From Armatimonadota bacterium (GTDB lineage: Bacteria; Armatimonadota; UBA5829; DSUL01): 64,000 bases of DNA. A program made the position numbers and the translations under genes. The notes below the pieces were generated by a model. It was not told the DNA's origin, searched no databases, and saw only the letters and a list, made by a program, of their open reading frames with translations. Of the stretch, positions 53,744 to 62,333 are shown one piece after another; position 1 is the stretch's first letter; each line of letters opens with the position of its first letter. Location: assembly GCA_020846715.1 (NCBI GenBank), contig JADLDK010000001.1, positions 62,001-126,000 on the forward strand, given 5' to 3'.

Positions 53744-55099
53744 ATGAAGCTGACTCGAAGACAATTGTGCGCAGGACTGGCAGCGCTTCCGCTGGCGGGC
53801 GCGCTGGAAGGCTGCGCAAAGAAGACGGCAACAAACGAAATTGAAGTGGCGGTCTTTAACGGCGGCTTTGGCATAGACTTCTTCAAAGAGAAAGCCCGCG
53901 AGTTTGAACAGAAGTTTCCTGAAAAACTGACCCCTCCAGGCGCAACCCGGCCGCTGAGTATTCGCGTTTGGGGAACGCCAAGAGTCTGGGAAGAGCTGCG
54001 TCCGCGCTTTGTGAAAGGCAACGTCCCGGACATCACCTGGCCCGGCTGGGGCATGGACTACTGGAAGCTGGTGTCTGAAGAGCAGGTGCAGCCTTTCGAC
54101 AAGTGGCTGGAGGAGAAAGCGTACGGGCAGGACACGACCTGGAAGGACACCTTTGACAGCAAGCTCCTGAACCGTGGGCGGTACAATGGTCACCACTATC
54201 TCATCCCCATCAACAACAACGTGTACGGGTGGTGGTATGACGAAAACCTGTTCAACAAGAATGGCTGGGCTCCCCCGAAGAGCTATCCGGAACTGCTGGA
54301 TGTCTGCGCGAAGATCAAGAAATCGGGTATTGCTCCAATCACCTATCAGGGGAAATATCCCTACTATGTTATGAGCGGATTTCTGTTCCCCTGGGCTATT
54401 TCAATAGGAGGGATTGATACGTACAACGATGCGCAGGACCTTGTTCCCGGCGCGTGGAAATCTCCGGCCTTTCTACAGGCTGCGGAGTTGATTGTAGAGC
54501 TTCGAGAAAAGGGATATTTTGCGGACGGCGCGCTTGGCAAAACACATTTGCAGGCGCAAACGGACTTTGCAAACGGCAAGGCGGCTCTGATCCCCTGTGG
54601 CACGTGGCTGTCAAATGAAAACAAGCAAGACTTTGCCGCCCACCCTCAGTTCAAACTGCAGTTTCTACCACCTCCGATTATCCCGGGAGGAAAGGGAGAC
54701 CCCACAACACTCGGTTCCGGGACTGAAGACTGGGTACTTCCAACGCGCTCCGCTCATCCGGACATGGCCGTTGAGTACTTCAAGTTCTTGATGAGCCTTG
54801 AGAGCCAGAGAGAATGGGTGCGCGACAAGAAGACACTTTCCCCGATCAAGGGAGCTGAGAATACGGATATTCCGCCTGAGTTGGCTACTGCCGCTCGCTA
54901 TTTCAACAGGGCGAAGAGCGTCTGGTCAACGCAGTATCAGCAGTGGTATCCAGGGCTGAAAGACTCAACCGACGACGCAATGCGGCGACTTCTTGGCGGG
55001 GAGCTGAGCGCACAGCAGTTTGTCGATCAGCTTGAGCGCGGCGCAGAAAAAATCCGCAGCGATCGCTCCATCATCAAGCACAAAGTCTCCCGCGACTGA
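53744..55099 (+). CDS. ABC transporter substrate-binding lipoprotein, sugar type
   Basis: A 451-aa extracellular solute-binding protein (family 1). The N-terminus has a twin-arginine-like motif (LTRRQLCAG) and lipobox LEGC, so it is probably exported folded by Tat and lipidated. The two-lobed body shows PDITWPGWGMDY, YNGHHYLIPINNNVYGWWYDENLFNK, and FANGKAALIPCGTWLSNENK, all typical of oligosaccharide binders. No permease or ATPase genes are nearby, so the rest of the importer must be elsewhere. AAGGAG lies seven bases before the ATG. It is convergent with the PIG-L gene (2-bp gap). Confidence 0.9.
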   Translation: MKLTRRQLCAGLAALPLAGALEGCAKKTATNEIEVAVFNGGFGIDFFKEKAREFEQKFPEKLTPPGATRPLSIRVWGTPRVWEELRPRFVKGNVPDITWPGWGMDYWKLVSEEQVQPFDKWLEEKAYGQDTTWKDTFDSKLLNRGRYNGHHYLIPINNNVYGWWYDENLFNKNGWAPPKSYPELLDVCAKIKKSGIAPITYQGKYPYYVMSGFLFPWAISIGGIDTYNDAQDLVPGAWKSPAFLQAAELIVELREKGYFADGALGKTHLQAQTDFANGKAALIPCGTWLSNENKQDFAAHPQFKLQFLPPPIIPGGKGDPTTLGSGTEDWVLPTRSAHPDMAVEYFKFLMSLESQREWVRDKKTLSPIKGAENTDIPPELATAARYFNRAKSVWSTQYQQWYPGLKDSTDDAMRRLLGGELSAQQFVDQLERGAEKIRSDRSIIKHKVSRD

Positions 55100-55101
55100 G
55101 G

Positions 55102-55950
55102 CTACTGCAAGCGCCGGAAGCTCTCACCGTACCCTATGCCAACCTGGTGTCCAACTTGCGAGCTGATGGCGGCGTTGCGGGCGCCTGCGCGGCCGAGGTT
55201 TTGCGTGAAGTGCTGATTAAGCGCTCGCTCCTTTGTAGTGAGTGTGTCTGATATGTCCACTACGGCATTCGGCCGCCGTGACTGCCAGAAGAACAGGCTC
55301 GGACGGCTCTCACGCCTCATAGAGCGCCAGTACTCGTAGACAGTTCTTCCGGATCCCTGGTGGTCCGGATGGAGGTAAGGCAGTGACCACAAGACCGGAT
55401 CGAAGGTGAGGACAATATCCGGATTCAGGGACTGCCACACCTGAGTCAGTTTCTGGCGCATTGCCGGGCCATCGACAACTCCTTTGTCTGGAAGTCCGAA
55501 GAAATGCACCTGTGCATACCCATTGATTCGGGCAGCGCGAAGCTGCTCAAGCTCGCGAGTTTCGGCCAGGTTTCCGGCATGGGTAAGGTTTGGGCCTTTT
55601 TCACCAAATGACGCAACGATGACATGTACTCGCGCGCCCTCATCTGACAATCGGCGAAGCGTGCCGCCGACGTACCATTCCAGATCGTCAGGATGCGCTG
55701 CTACTGCCAGAACGGTGCGGCCGCGCAGCAGGTGTCGCCCATTCGCCAGGGCCTTTTCCGGCGAGACGGTCAACTGCGTCCGGAAGAAAACCCACAACAC
55801 CAGTCCCACTGATGTCCATACAAGGCTGACACGAACGACATTGCCTGCTATGCAGAGAAGCCGCCGTCTCACAAAGACAGCCTGCCTGCCGGGCTGATTG
55901 CGCAAACCCTGGAGACGCCGTAGGAGGGATTTCTGCGAATTGAGGCGCAC
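55102..55950 (-). CDS. PIG-L/LmbE-family deacetylase, membrane-anchored
   Basis: A 282-aa protein with one N-terminal membrane helix (VRVSLVWTSVGLVLWVFF). The catalytic PIG-L domain follows, with the zinc motif AHPDDLEWYVGG (His, Asp, Asp) and the distal LHPDHQGSGRTVYEYW. Members remove N-acetyl groups from sugars such as GlcNAc conjugates. The active site would face the outside or the membrane surface if the helix is a signal anchor. The GTG start at 55950 has no strong Shine-Dalgarno site. It lies 33 bp downstream of the big repeat protein's stop and may share its transcript. Confidence 0.88.
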   Translation of the reverse strand: MRLNSQKSLLRRLQGLRNQPGRQAVFVRRRLLCIAGNVVRVSLVWTSVGLVLWVFFRTQLTVSPEKALANGRHLLRGRTVLAVAAHPDDLEWYVGGTLRRLSDEGARVHVIVASFGEKGPNLTHAGNLAETRELEQLRAARINGYAQVHFFGLPDKGVVDGPAMRQKLTQVWQSLNPDIVLTFDPVLWSLPYLHPDHQGSGRTVYEYWRSMRRESRPSLFFWQSRRPNAVVDISDTLTTKERALNQHFTQNLGRAGARNAAISSQVGHQVGIGYGESFRRLQ

Positions 55951-55983
55951 CGCGCCAACGAACGGGATGATAACAAATCCGAG

Positions 55984-58900
55984 CTACGTCCGGAAGGTAA
56001 GCGTAAAGCGGTTGATCAGAGAGCGACCTCGCACTCGCACATAGTAGCGTGCGGGGGCACGAGGCGGCACAAAGTTGTAGGCGCCAGTTGTGCCCTCCAC
56101 AGTGTGATCTGAGAAGAGTCGTGACTGAAAACCGTAGTTATCCGCCACCTCCCAATCAATAGCTCCGCTGTCGCTGTGCAACTGAAGTGAGTAGTTTATG
56201 CCAGTGTTCGGGATATCAAAATAGAACCACGCCGCCTCCTCATCCAGCCCACGTCCAAGGTCCCACCGACCCAGCTTCGCGCTGAGAGCAGACCCATTCA
56301 GAGAGATTCGGCTCATAGTTGACTGCACGGGATAGAGATAGGTATCACTCTGCGCAGACGCCGAAACGCTCACACGGTTGGATACTTGAGTCCCCGAAAC
56401 GCGAATGTAAACGACTCCTATGCGTCCTGGAGCGATGAAGCTGAAGTCATAGCTCGAAGACGAGGTGATGTGTGAAAATCCGAGGCTGTTCCAGAAGTTC
56501 GGATCTGACGAGAGCTCCACATCGGCCTCTCCTGCAATTGCCGAGGCAGTGATTGTGTACTTCGTGCCGGCTGTGACAGCCAGTGTGTAGCCCTTTTCTC
56601 CACCATTTGCCAGAGTGACGGTGGCAGGAGCGTTCAGATTCAGACGCTCGGCTTCTCCCTGCCCCAGCAAATCTACCAGAGCGAAACTCTGCGCAGCGGA
56701 ACTCGTATGCCGCGTGGCAATCTGGCCGTAAGACCGCGCGGGTCCGGGGGAATCAGCCTGCGCAGAAGCAGTCACATATCCGCCCACGGAGCCGCCGCTG
56801 GCAAAGCTGAGGCGGTCACCGCCCGCAGTCCAGGTGACGAAGGCTGGCTCGGGCGCAGGCAGCCACGACGAGTCCACCATAGCAAGCCGCAACGTCTCTG
56901 ACTCTCCCGGCAACAGGGCCGATCGCGACGGCAGCAGAGCCATCTGACCGCCTCGAATATCCGGGCGGCTGGGCTGCATCAGGCGCACCGCTTCTCCAAC
57001 TTGACTGTCTCCCGTATGGGAGACGGCGACAAAGTACGACTGGCTGGCGCTGCTGGTGAAGCTCACGTGATTGTCAGAGCCAGCGCTGACCGTGCGGTGC
57101 GCTACGGTCTGATTCTGCGATCCTGTTACAGTCACGTCGGCATCGGCGTCAATACGGAGATCGTAAAGCTGTCCCCCGACGCCCTCAAAGCGGTACAGCG
57201 AACTCTCACCGTCCCCCACCCTGCGAAAGATAGTCTGGCCGTTTGGCTCGAGTGAGAGGTAGTGCCCTGGTACAGGATATCTGTAATCGTTTTGCCCACT
57301 GTCCAACCAGAGATCGAACGCGCTGGAAGAAGAGCGGCCTGTCACGCGGATAAAGTAAGTTCCATAGCCAGAGCCTGCTGTGAAACCCCACGTCTTTGTC
57401 TGTCCACTGTTCACTCGCACAGTCCCGGAAGATGAGGCAAAAGCTGGATCATTGGAAAGCAACGCATCGACGCTTCCCTGAGACGTCTGAAGGTAGGCGC
57501 GGTAGATAGTGCCGGGCGTCGTATAGAAATAGTAGTCAACGTAGTAGCCGTTGCTCAGAGTCTGGTCCGGGAACCAGTCCGCGTTCTCCACCAGCTTTCC
57601 AAGAGCCGACAGGTCCATCACCTTCACAGCAGTCGCACCGCTGACGCTACCACTGGTGGCGGACACATTCGCCTGGCCGGTTGCGACGCCCTGCAGGCGC
57701 GCAGTCTGGAACTCACGCGTGTCATCCAGAGACTGAGGAGAAACCGAGACCCGTGACGCGCTGGAGGTTGCCCATACGGGTGAGCTTCTTGAACTGACTA
57801 CCTGACCATAGACATCCAGTAAACCGGCTCGCAGAACGTAGCTGTCACCGACGTTCAGAACAAGATTCTCCGGCGCCATGGTGATGCGGCTGACAGATAC
57901 CGGCTGTCCCACACTCAAAGATCCAAAGCTGTCCCATCCCGCAGCCAGGCGTGTATCGTCCGTGACATACAGCATTGGGGAGAGATTCTGCCCGCTGAGA
58001 GCCGGTTTGATCAGAACTCTCCAGTTGACCGTGAGTATCGAGCCGGACCTGGCGACAGTGGTCTCAGCGGGGTACAGCGTGCACTGGTCGTTCTCAACAG
58101 GGTTGGCGCTGCCTGGACTGACTCCACCAAGCCACGCCGTATTGGCGCTATTGCGCAGATAGAGCCTGTCCGCGTTCGCATCGTAGTACAGATAGATCGA
58201 ACTCTGCCCCGTTCCGCTGGCGCTCAGGAGGACATAACACGTCCAGATGTTGTCCGCACCGTCAGCGTCAGCGTAGCGGCTGGTGAGAGTCAGCGGCGTG
58301 TTGACATCCAGAACACCACTGCTCGGCGCGAAGAACTGATTCGTTGGCGCACGGCTGATGGAGTAGCTGGCAAAGCGGTCCCAGCCGTCGATCAAGGCGG
58401 TCTTGTCCGAAACATAGAGCCACGCGCCCACCGAAGAGCCCGTCATGGTAGCTTTCGGAAGGACGCGCCATTTGATAGAGACGGTTCCGGCGCTCTTTGT
58501 TACACTGGTTCCAGCGACGTCCACTCGCGCCTGTGAGTTGTCCAGAAAGACAGACTGCCCCGGAGCGACGCCTCCCAACCAGGCTGTGTTTGCGTCATTG
58601 CGCAGATAGAGGCGGTTATCGGCGGGCGTATAGAGCAAATAGATGGCGTTGGCGCCGCTGAGCTCGGTGTTGATCAGCAGATAGCAGCCGCTCATGTCGT
58701 CTGCGCCATCACCATCTACATAGCTCGCAGTGAAGACAGAATACGCTTCTGGCGTCACCGGCCCCGTGGGGGGTGTAAGGCTGGCGTTAAGTGGAGCGCG
58801 GCCGAAGACATAGGTTCCGCGCCGCATCCAGCCGCTTGAGCGTCCGTCGTCGTCCGCGGCAAAAAGCCACCCACCACACTTCCGCCCGGACAGAGAGTGT

Positions 58901-59352
58901 TTGAACTCCAGACGCCAGTTGACAATGACGTCATTTCCAATACTCCTGGCCGTGGTGTCAGCACAATAGAGCGTGCACTGGCTGTTCTGAACTGTCATCT
59001 GCGCCCCGCGGGCGTAACCGCCGAGCCACGCGCTGTTGGTATCGTCTCTGAGAAACAGGCGATTGCGATTGATGTCGTAGTAGAGATAGACCCCCTGCGC
59101 ACCCGAAACGGAGGTATTTATCAGCAGGAACACTCCGGCAAGATTTCCGGCGCCATCGGCATCCGAATAGGTTGTGACAAAGGTCGTCTTCTCTCCAGTC
59201 GCCACCCCCGCACTCAGAGGCTCAATGCTCACAGCCTGCGGATCAGCCGCCTGCAGCGCAGCCGACGCAACCCAGAGCAAACCGATGCTCCAAAGCAGCG
59301 CCGGAAACGCGAGCCGGGCACACACTCTGTACAGACGCCTAAGAAAATCCAT
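55984..59352 (-). CDS. Large secreted repeat protein (1122 aa): three beta repeats, Big-like domain and PPC-like domains
   Basis: ATG 59352 begins a signal peptide (FPALLWSIGLLWVASAALQAA). Three repeats of about 140 residues follow (about 37-180, 180-315, 315-455), each with a YxDxDGAxNxxxxxLLIN start, a LYLRNDANTAWLGG core and a DGW-DxF-x-S end. A Big-like domain (about 460-565) contains the RLQGVATGQANVSATSG turn. The rest (about 570-1122) has three or four PPC-like beta-sandwiches with YFIRVTGRSS, FIAPGRIGVVYIRVSG and PARYYVRVRGRS, ending FTLTFRT. No catalytic domain is visible; it is probably an adhesin or matrix protein. GGAAAGAG is a modest ribosome site. Confidence 0.82.
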   Translation of the reverse strand: MDFLRRLYRVCARLAFPALLWSIGLLWVASAALQAADPQAVSIEPLSAGVATGEKTTFVTTYSDADGAGNLAGVFLLINTSVSGAQGVYLYYDINRNRLFLRDDTNSAWLGGYARGAQMTVQNSQCTLYCADTTARSIGNDVIVNWRLEFKHSLSGRKCGGWLFAADDDGRSSGWMRRGTYVFGRAPLNASLTPPTGPVTPEAYSVFTASYVDGDGADDMSGCYLLINTELSGANAIYLLYTPADNRLYLRNDANTAWLGGVAPGQSVFLDNSQARVDVAGTSVTKSAGTVSIKWRVLPKATMTGSSVGAWLYVSDKTALIDGWDRFASYSISRAPTNQFFAPSSGVLDVNTPLTLTSRYADADGADNIWTCYVLLSASGTGQSSIYLYYDANADRLYLRNSANTAWLGGVSPGSANPVENDQCTLYPAETTVARSGSILTVNWRVLIKPALSGQNLSPMLYVTDDTRLAAGWDSFGSLSVGQPVSVSRITMAPENLVLNVGDSYVLRAGLLDVYGQVVSSRSSPVWATSSASRVSVSPQSLDDTREFQTARLQGVATGQANVSATSGSVSGATAVKVMDLSALGKLVENADWFPDQTLSNGYYVDYYFYTTPGTIYRAYLQTSQGSVDALLSNDPAFASSSGTVRVNSGQTKTWGFTAGSGYGTYFIRVTGRSSSSAFDLWLDSGQNDYRYPVPGHYLSLEPNGQTIFRRVGDGESSLYRFEGVGGQLYDLRIDADADVTVTGSQNQTVAHRTVSAGSDNHVSFTSSASQSYFVAVSHTGDSQVGEAVRLMQPSRPDIRGGQMALLPSRSALLPGESETLRLAMVDSSWLPAPEPAFVTWTAGGDRLSFASGGSVGGYVTASAQADSPGPARSYGQIATRHTSSAAQSFALVDLLGQGEAERLNLNAPATVTLANGGEKGYTLAVTAGTKYTITASAIAGEADVELSSDPNFWNSLGFSHITSSSSYDFSFIAPGRIGVVYIRVSGTQVSNRVSVSASAQSDTYLYPVQSTMSRISLNGSALSAKLGRWDLGRGLDEEAAWFYFDIPNTGINYSLQLHSDSGAIDWEVADNYGFQSRLFSDHTVEGTTGAYNFVPPRAPARYYVRVRGRSLINRFTLTFRT

Positions 59353-59408
59353 TGCGGTCTCTTTCCAGGAGGACAGCAGCTCTTGTGTGAACAACAGCCC
59401 CCAGGATT

Positions 59409-59426
59409 GTATTATACGAATAATAC
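59409..59426 (-). promoter_or_regulatory. Palindromic operator/-10 region upstream of the large repeat protein
   Basis: GTATTAT-ACGA-ATAATAC is a perfect seven-base inverted repeat about 60 bp upstream of the ATG at 59352. It contains TATAAT on the minus strand, so a regulator bound here would cover the -10. No good -35 is seen at 17 bp. Confidence 0.5.
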
Positions 59427-59486
59427 GATTGTACACCTGCCCGGTTGCAAAAAGCTGATAGGGATCAGACGCCGGGCGCGTGGCTC

Positions 59487-60194
59487 TTAGCCGTCAGCGA
59501 GCGCTTTGGCGCGTGTGAAGATCGAGCGCATCATCTCGCGCGTAAGCTTCCCAGTGAAGGTATTCTGCTGGCTCGGATGGTAGCTGCAGACAATCCAGCG
59601 GCCGCCGGGAAGCTGAAGCTCAGCGCCGTGAGCGAAACTGGATTGCCGGATAGCGTGCGGGATCTGCGCTTCTTTGAGCGTGCGCAGAGTCTGGATGAAG
59701 CCGATGCGCCCAAGCGCCACCATCACCCGCCAGTTCTCAACAATCTGTAGAGTCTCCAGCAGAAAAGGCAGGCAGTTCGCCAGCTCACCTGGCGTCGGCT
59801 TGTTGGCTGGCGGGGCACAGTGAACGGAGGCGGTTATCAGGATGTCTTTCAACTCCAGGCCGTCGTCAGCGCGCACGGCAGTCGGCTGATTCGCCAGCCC
59901 AACTTCGTACAGCGTCTGAAAAAGCCAGTTGCCACTTTCGTCACCGGTGAACATCCGCCCGGTTCTATTGGCGCCGTGCGCCGCTGGAGCAAGTCCGATA
60001 ATGAGGATTCTTGCGTTCGGATCTCCAAAGTTCGGAACGGGCTTGCCCCAGTAATCCCAATCTCTGTACATCCGGCGCTTTTGAGCTGCCACCTCGCGGC
60101 AATACTGGCGAAGCCGCGGGCACTTCTCACAGGCGATAATCCTCTGATTCAGCTCCTCAAGAGCTTCCCGGGAGCGCGCAGAATCGGAGTTCAC
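59487..60194 (-). CDS. Family-5 uracil-DNA glycosylase
   Basis: A 235-aa DNA-repair enzyme that removes uracil (and some other deaminated bases). The Fe-S cluster cysteines are CEKCPRLRQYC and Cys in SVHCAPP; motif A is GLAPAAHGANRTGRMFTGD, a pattern diagnostic of the type-5 group (UdgB), and motif B is SYHPSQQNTFTG near the C-terminus. The GTG start overlaps the glycosidase stop (GTGA), so it is translated with that gene, although the functions are unrelated. Confidence 0.93.
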   Translation of the reverse strand: MNSDSARSREALEELNQRIIACEKCPRLRQYCREVAAQKRRMYRDWDYWGKPVPNFGDPNARILIIGLAPAAHGANRTGRMFTGDESGNWLFQTLYEVGLANQPTAVRADDGLELKDILITASVHCAPPANKPTPGELANCLPFLLETLQIVENWRVMVALGRIGFIQTLRTLKEAQIPHAIRQSSFAHGAELQLPGGRWIVCSYHPSQQNTFTGKLTREMMRSIFTRAKALADG

Positions 60195-62167
60195 GCGAAC
60201 TCTATCGAGGCAAAGGCGACTCCGCGAGGCGGAATCTCGATGGCAAATGTGGCGACATCGCCGTGAGATCCATTGGCTGCCGGCTCCTGGCTATTCACGA
60301 GAGCCTTCTTACCCGCGAGATCGGGACAAGAGCGACCATAGCGCCAGCGGATCATTCTGGTTGCGGGACGATCCTCCAGATTGAACGCCAGCAGAAACGC
60401 GCGATGGCGCTCAGGGTGAAGGTGAACGTGAGTCAACTCATCAAGCCCAACGAACTCACCCGAAGTCATCTCATCAGCGTGCGCGTTGTAGAGCGCGATA
60501 GCCTTTGTGTAGCCTTCCACAACGTCAGACGGCGCTTTGAGGGCGCCGCCAACTCCAATGTGGTTCACGCAGGAAGCAACATACCAGAACGCGAGCGCAT
60601 TGGCATTGTCTGACATCATGTTCATATGGAGATACAGCGGAATGGGCTCCGCCTTGCGCAGATGGTAAAGCGCAAAGAGTTTTCTGCTTAGCAGGTCGTC
60701 ATGAGTCGTCCACATGAACTCATAGGCCCACTTCTCATCGAAGCTGCCTTCGCGTCCGTACAGATACCACACAGGCGTTCTGTACTCCCCGGACTCCACA
60801 TGGTCGTGCATTTCCACAGTCAGGTCTGGATTGAACTGGCGCAATGAGCAAAACGCGTCATTGACAGCTTCAACCCACTCAAGCCGCGTAGGCACTGTCT
60901 TGTGAGTGTGATCCTGCGCATGGCAGGATTCTCCGGACCATGGCCAGTCGTGAAAGTCAGAGTTGACGAAGCAGACACCCGCTTCAACAAGCGGCCGCAT
61001 CCGGCTGAGGAAAAGCTCCTTCCAGCGGCTGATCGGACAGACGCCCCACAGCTTAACTGGGCCGAACTCTTCCGCAAGGTAGCTGCGCCCCTGCGCATCC
61101 AGGGTGTGCAAGCCATCGAAAGTTTCCACATCCCGGGTGTGCATAGAAGTCCACAGTCCGACTTTGAGCCCATGCCGGGCAGCAGCCTCTATGAGGTCTC
61201 GAGGAGCTCCCATGTTGGACTCATCCCACTGCGCCGACCCCCAGGCAGTCTCCCATCCGGGGTCCAGATGCAACATTCCGAATCCAATCTGCTGCAGGCG
61301 CGGAAGCGCACTCAGAATGTCCTGACGAGTATAAGCCGGGCCAAAGTCATGAAATGTGTTGTAGGTCACTGGGGACGGGCGGTAGCTTCCAATCCGGGGC
61401 AGACTCTGGACAAGCGACTCTCTGAATAGATGAACCCCCTCCTCCCATCCGCCCTCATAGACGATGTAGCGAGTCAGAGGAAGCTCGAGATGCCCGTCCA
61501 CCGCACCCTCAATCAGAAAGTACGACTGGGTTCTGTGCTCAGGGCCGTCGTCGGCGGCGCGGACGTCGGGCCCGAACGAGCCGATCTGCAGCGTCGCATC
61601 CGGACTGTCGTCGTGCGTGCAAGCCGGGACAAAGCAGGTGCGCGCACTGCCCGAAGGCAGACGCATTACCAGCAAACCACGCTCTCCGTTCTCCAGAATC
61701 CAGCCTTCGGCATAGTCGTCTATCTGACTGGATTCCTCCAGCCGCACACTTCTGTCCACTCCGTCCAGGCCCACTCTGAAGGGAACGGGGTGCAGGCGAA
61801 ATCCGGATAGTTGAGCCAGCGAAAACTCCCAGCCAAAATGCAGCCCCCGCAATCGGGCTGGAGGACTGGAGAATTTCACGGTCACTGCTTCGTCAAGAAT
61901 GTGACGACCTGGAGACTGGGTATAGCGCGCGGTCAGTGAGAGACTGGCGCTTGAAGCTCTCAATAGGGGACCGGCTGCCGAATCCTCGTCAGCGGTGAGG
62001 TCAAGCACGATTGGCGACTGCCCCGCAATCTGCACCTGGGCGTGACAACCTACGACCGGAAAGCCCGAAAAGGGAGAAAACGCATCTCGCAGGACAGCAG
62101 CAGACTGAGGCAACGGGGCGAGCGTCTGGTTTTGAGAGGAGGAGTCAGGCAATCTCGAAGGCCTCAA
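60191..62167 (-). CDS. GH36-like glycosidase (alpha-galactosidase/melibiase fold)
   Basis: An N-terminal beta-supersandwich (about 1-260) leads to a TIM barrel (about 275-600) with TYNTFHDFGPAYTRQD and MLHLDPGWETAWG. The probable nucleophile Asp is in FVNSDFHDWPW, and the probable acid/base is among MHDHVESGE or SFDEKW. This order resembles GH36/GH27-type enzymes, but the catalytic signature is not canonical. There is no signal peptide, so it likely acts in the cytoplasm on small oligosaccharides. Two TTG starts compete (62167, and 62152 with GAGG nine bases upstream). It is followed by udg with a 4-nt overlap and is divergent from glmS. Confidence 0.78.
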   Translation of the reverse strand: MRPSRLPDSSSQNQTLAPLPQSAAVLRDAFSPFSGFPVVGCHAQVQIAGQSPIVLDLTADEDSAAGPLLRASSASLSLTARYTQSPGRHILDEAVTVKFSSPPARLRGLHFGWEFSLAQLSGFRLHPVPFRVGLDGVDRSVRLEESSQIDDYAEGWILENGERGLLVMRLPSGSARTCFVPACTHDDSPDATLQIGSFGPDVRAADDGPEHRTQSYFLIEGAVDGHLELPLTRYIVYEGGWEEGVHLFRESLVQSLPRIGSYRPSPVTYNTFHDFGPAYTRQDILSALPRLQQIGFGMLHLDPGWETAWGSAQWDESNMGAPRDLIEAAARHGLKVGLWTSMHTRDVETFDGLHTLDAQGRSYLAEEFGPVKLWGVCPISRWKELFLSRMRPLVEAGVCFVNSDFHDWPWSGESCHAQDHTHKTVPTRLEWVEAVNDAFCSLRQFNPDLTVEMHDHVESGEYRTPVWYLYGREGSFDEKWAYEFMWTTHDDLLSRKLFALYHLRKAEPIPLYLHMNMMSDNANALAFWYVASCVNHIGVGGALKAPSDVVEGYTKAIALYNAHADEMTSGEFVGLDELTHVHLHPERHRAFLLAFNLEDRPATRMIRWRYGRSCPDLAGKKALVNSQEPAANGSHGDVATFAIEIPPRGVAFASIEFA

Positions 62168-62187
62168 TTTCGTAACTTGTTCCTTCT

Positions 62188-62217
62188 ATATTACCAGAAT
62201 TGTTACGACTCTGTCAG
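62188..62217 (-). promoter_or_regulatory. Promoter of the GH36-like gene
   Basis: CTGACA (62217-62212) and TAATAT (62193-62188) on the minus strand are separated by 18 bp. The spacer is occupied by the operator-like sequence at 62191-62211. Confidence 0.5.
62191..62211 (+). promoter_or_regulatory. Operator-like sequence shared with the NHL/heparinase region
   Basis: Fits TTACCAnAAnTGTTACnAC plus TC, matching 20289-20309 at 18 of 21 positions. It lies between the -35 and -10 of the glycosidase promoter, a classic repressor position. Confidence 0.45.
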
Positions 62218-62273
62218 CACTTTCTCCGATTTTTCCTTCTGAGGTGGCCCCGGCTGGCGCGGATACGGTTTCA

Positions 62274-62302
62274 TTGCCGGGCCTGAGATCGACCGTTATA
62301 CT
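62274..62302 (+). promoter_or_regulatory. glmS: Promoter of glmS
   Basis: TTGCCG (62274-62279), 17-bp spacing and TATACT (62297-62302) form a plausible promoter, giving a leader of about 25 nt. No glmS ribozyme fits in that space. Confidence 0.5.
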
Positions 62303-62333
62303 GCTTCTGCTGTGCTGGAGGCAGCCGGAGTCT

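Noticed and set aside
62240-62333. glmS ribozyme in the leader
   Set aside because: The leader between the predicted promoter and ATG is only about 25 nt, far too short.
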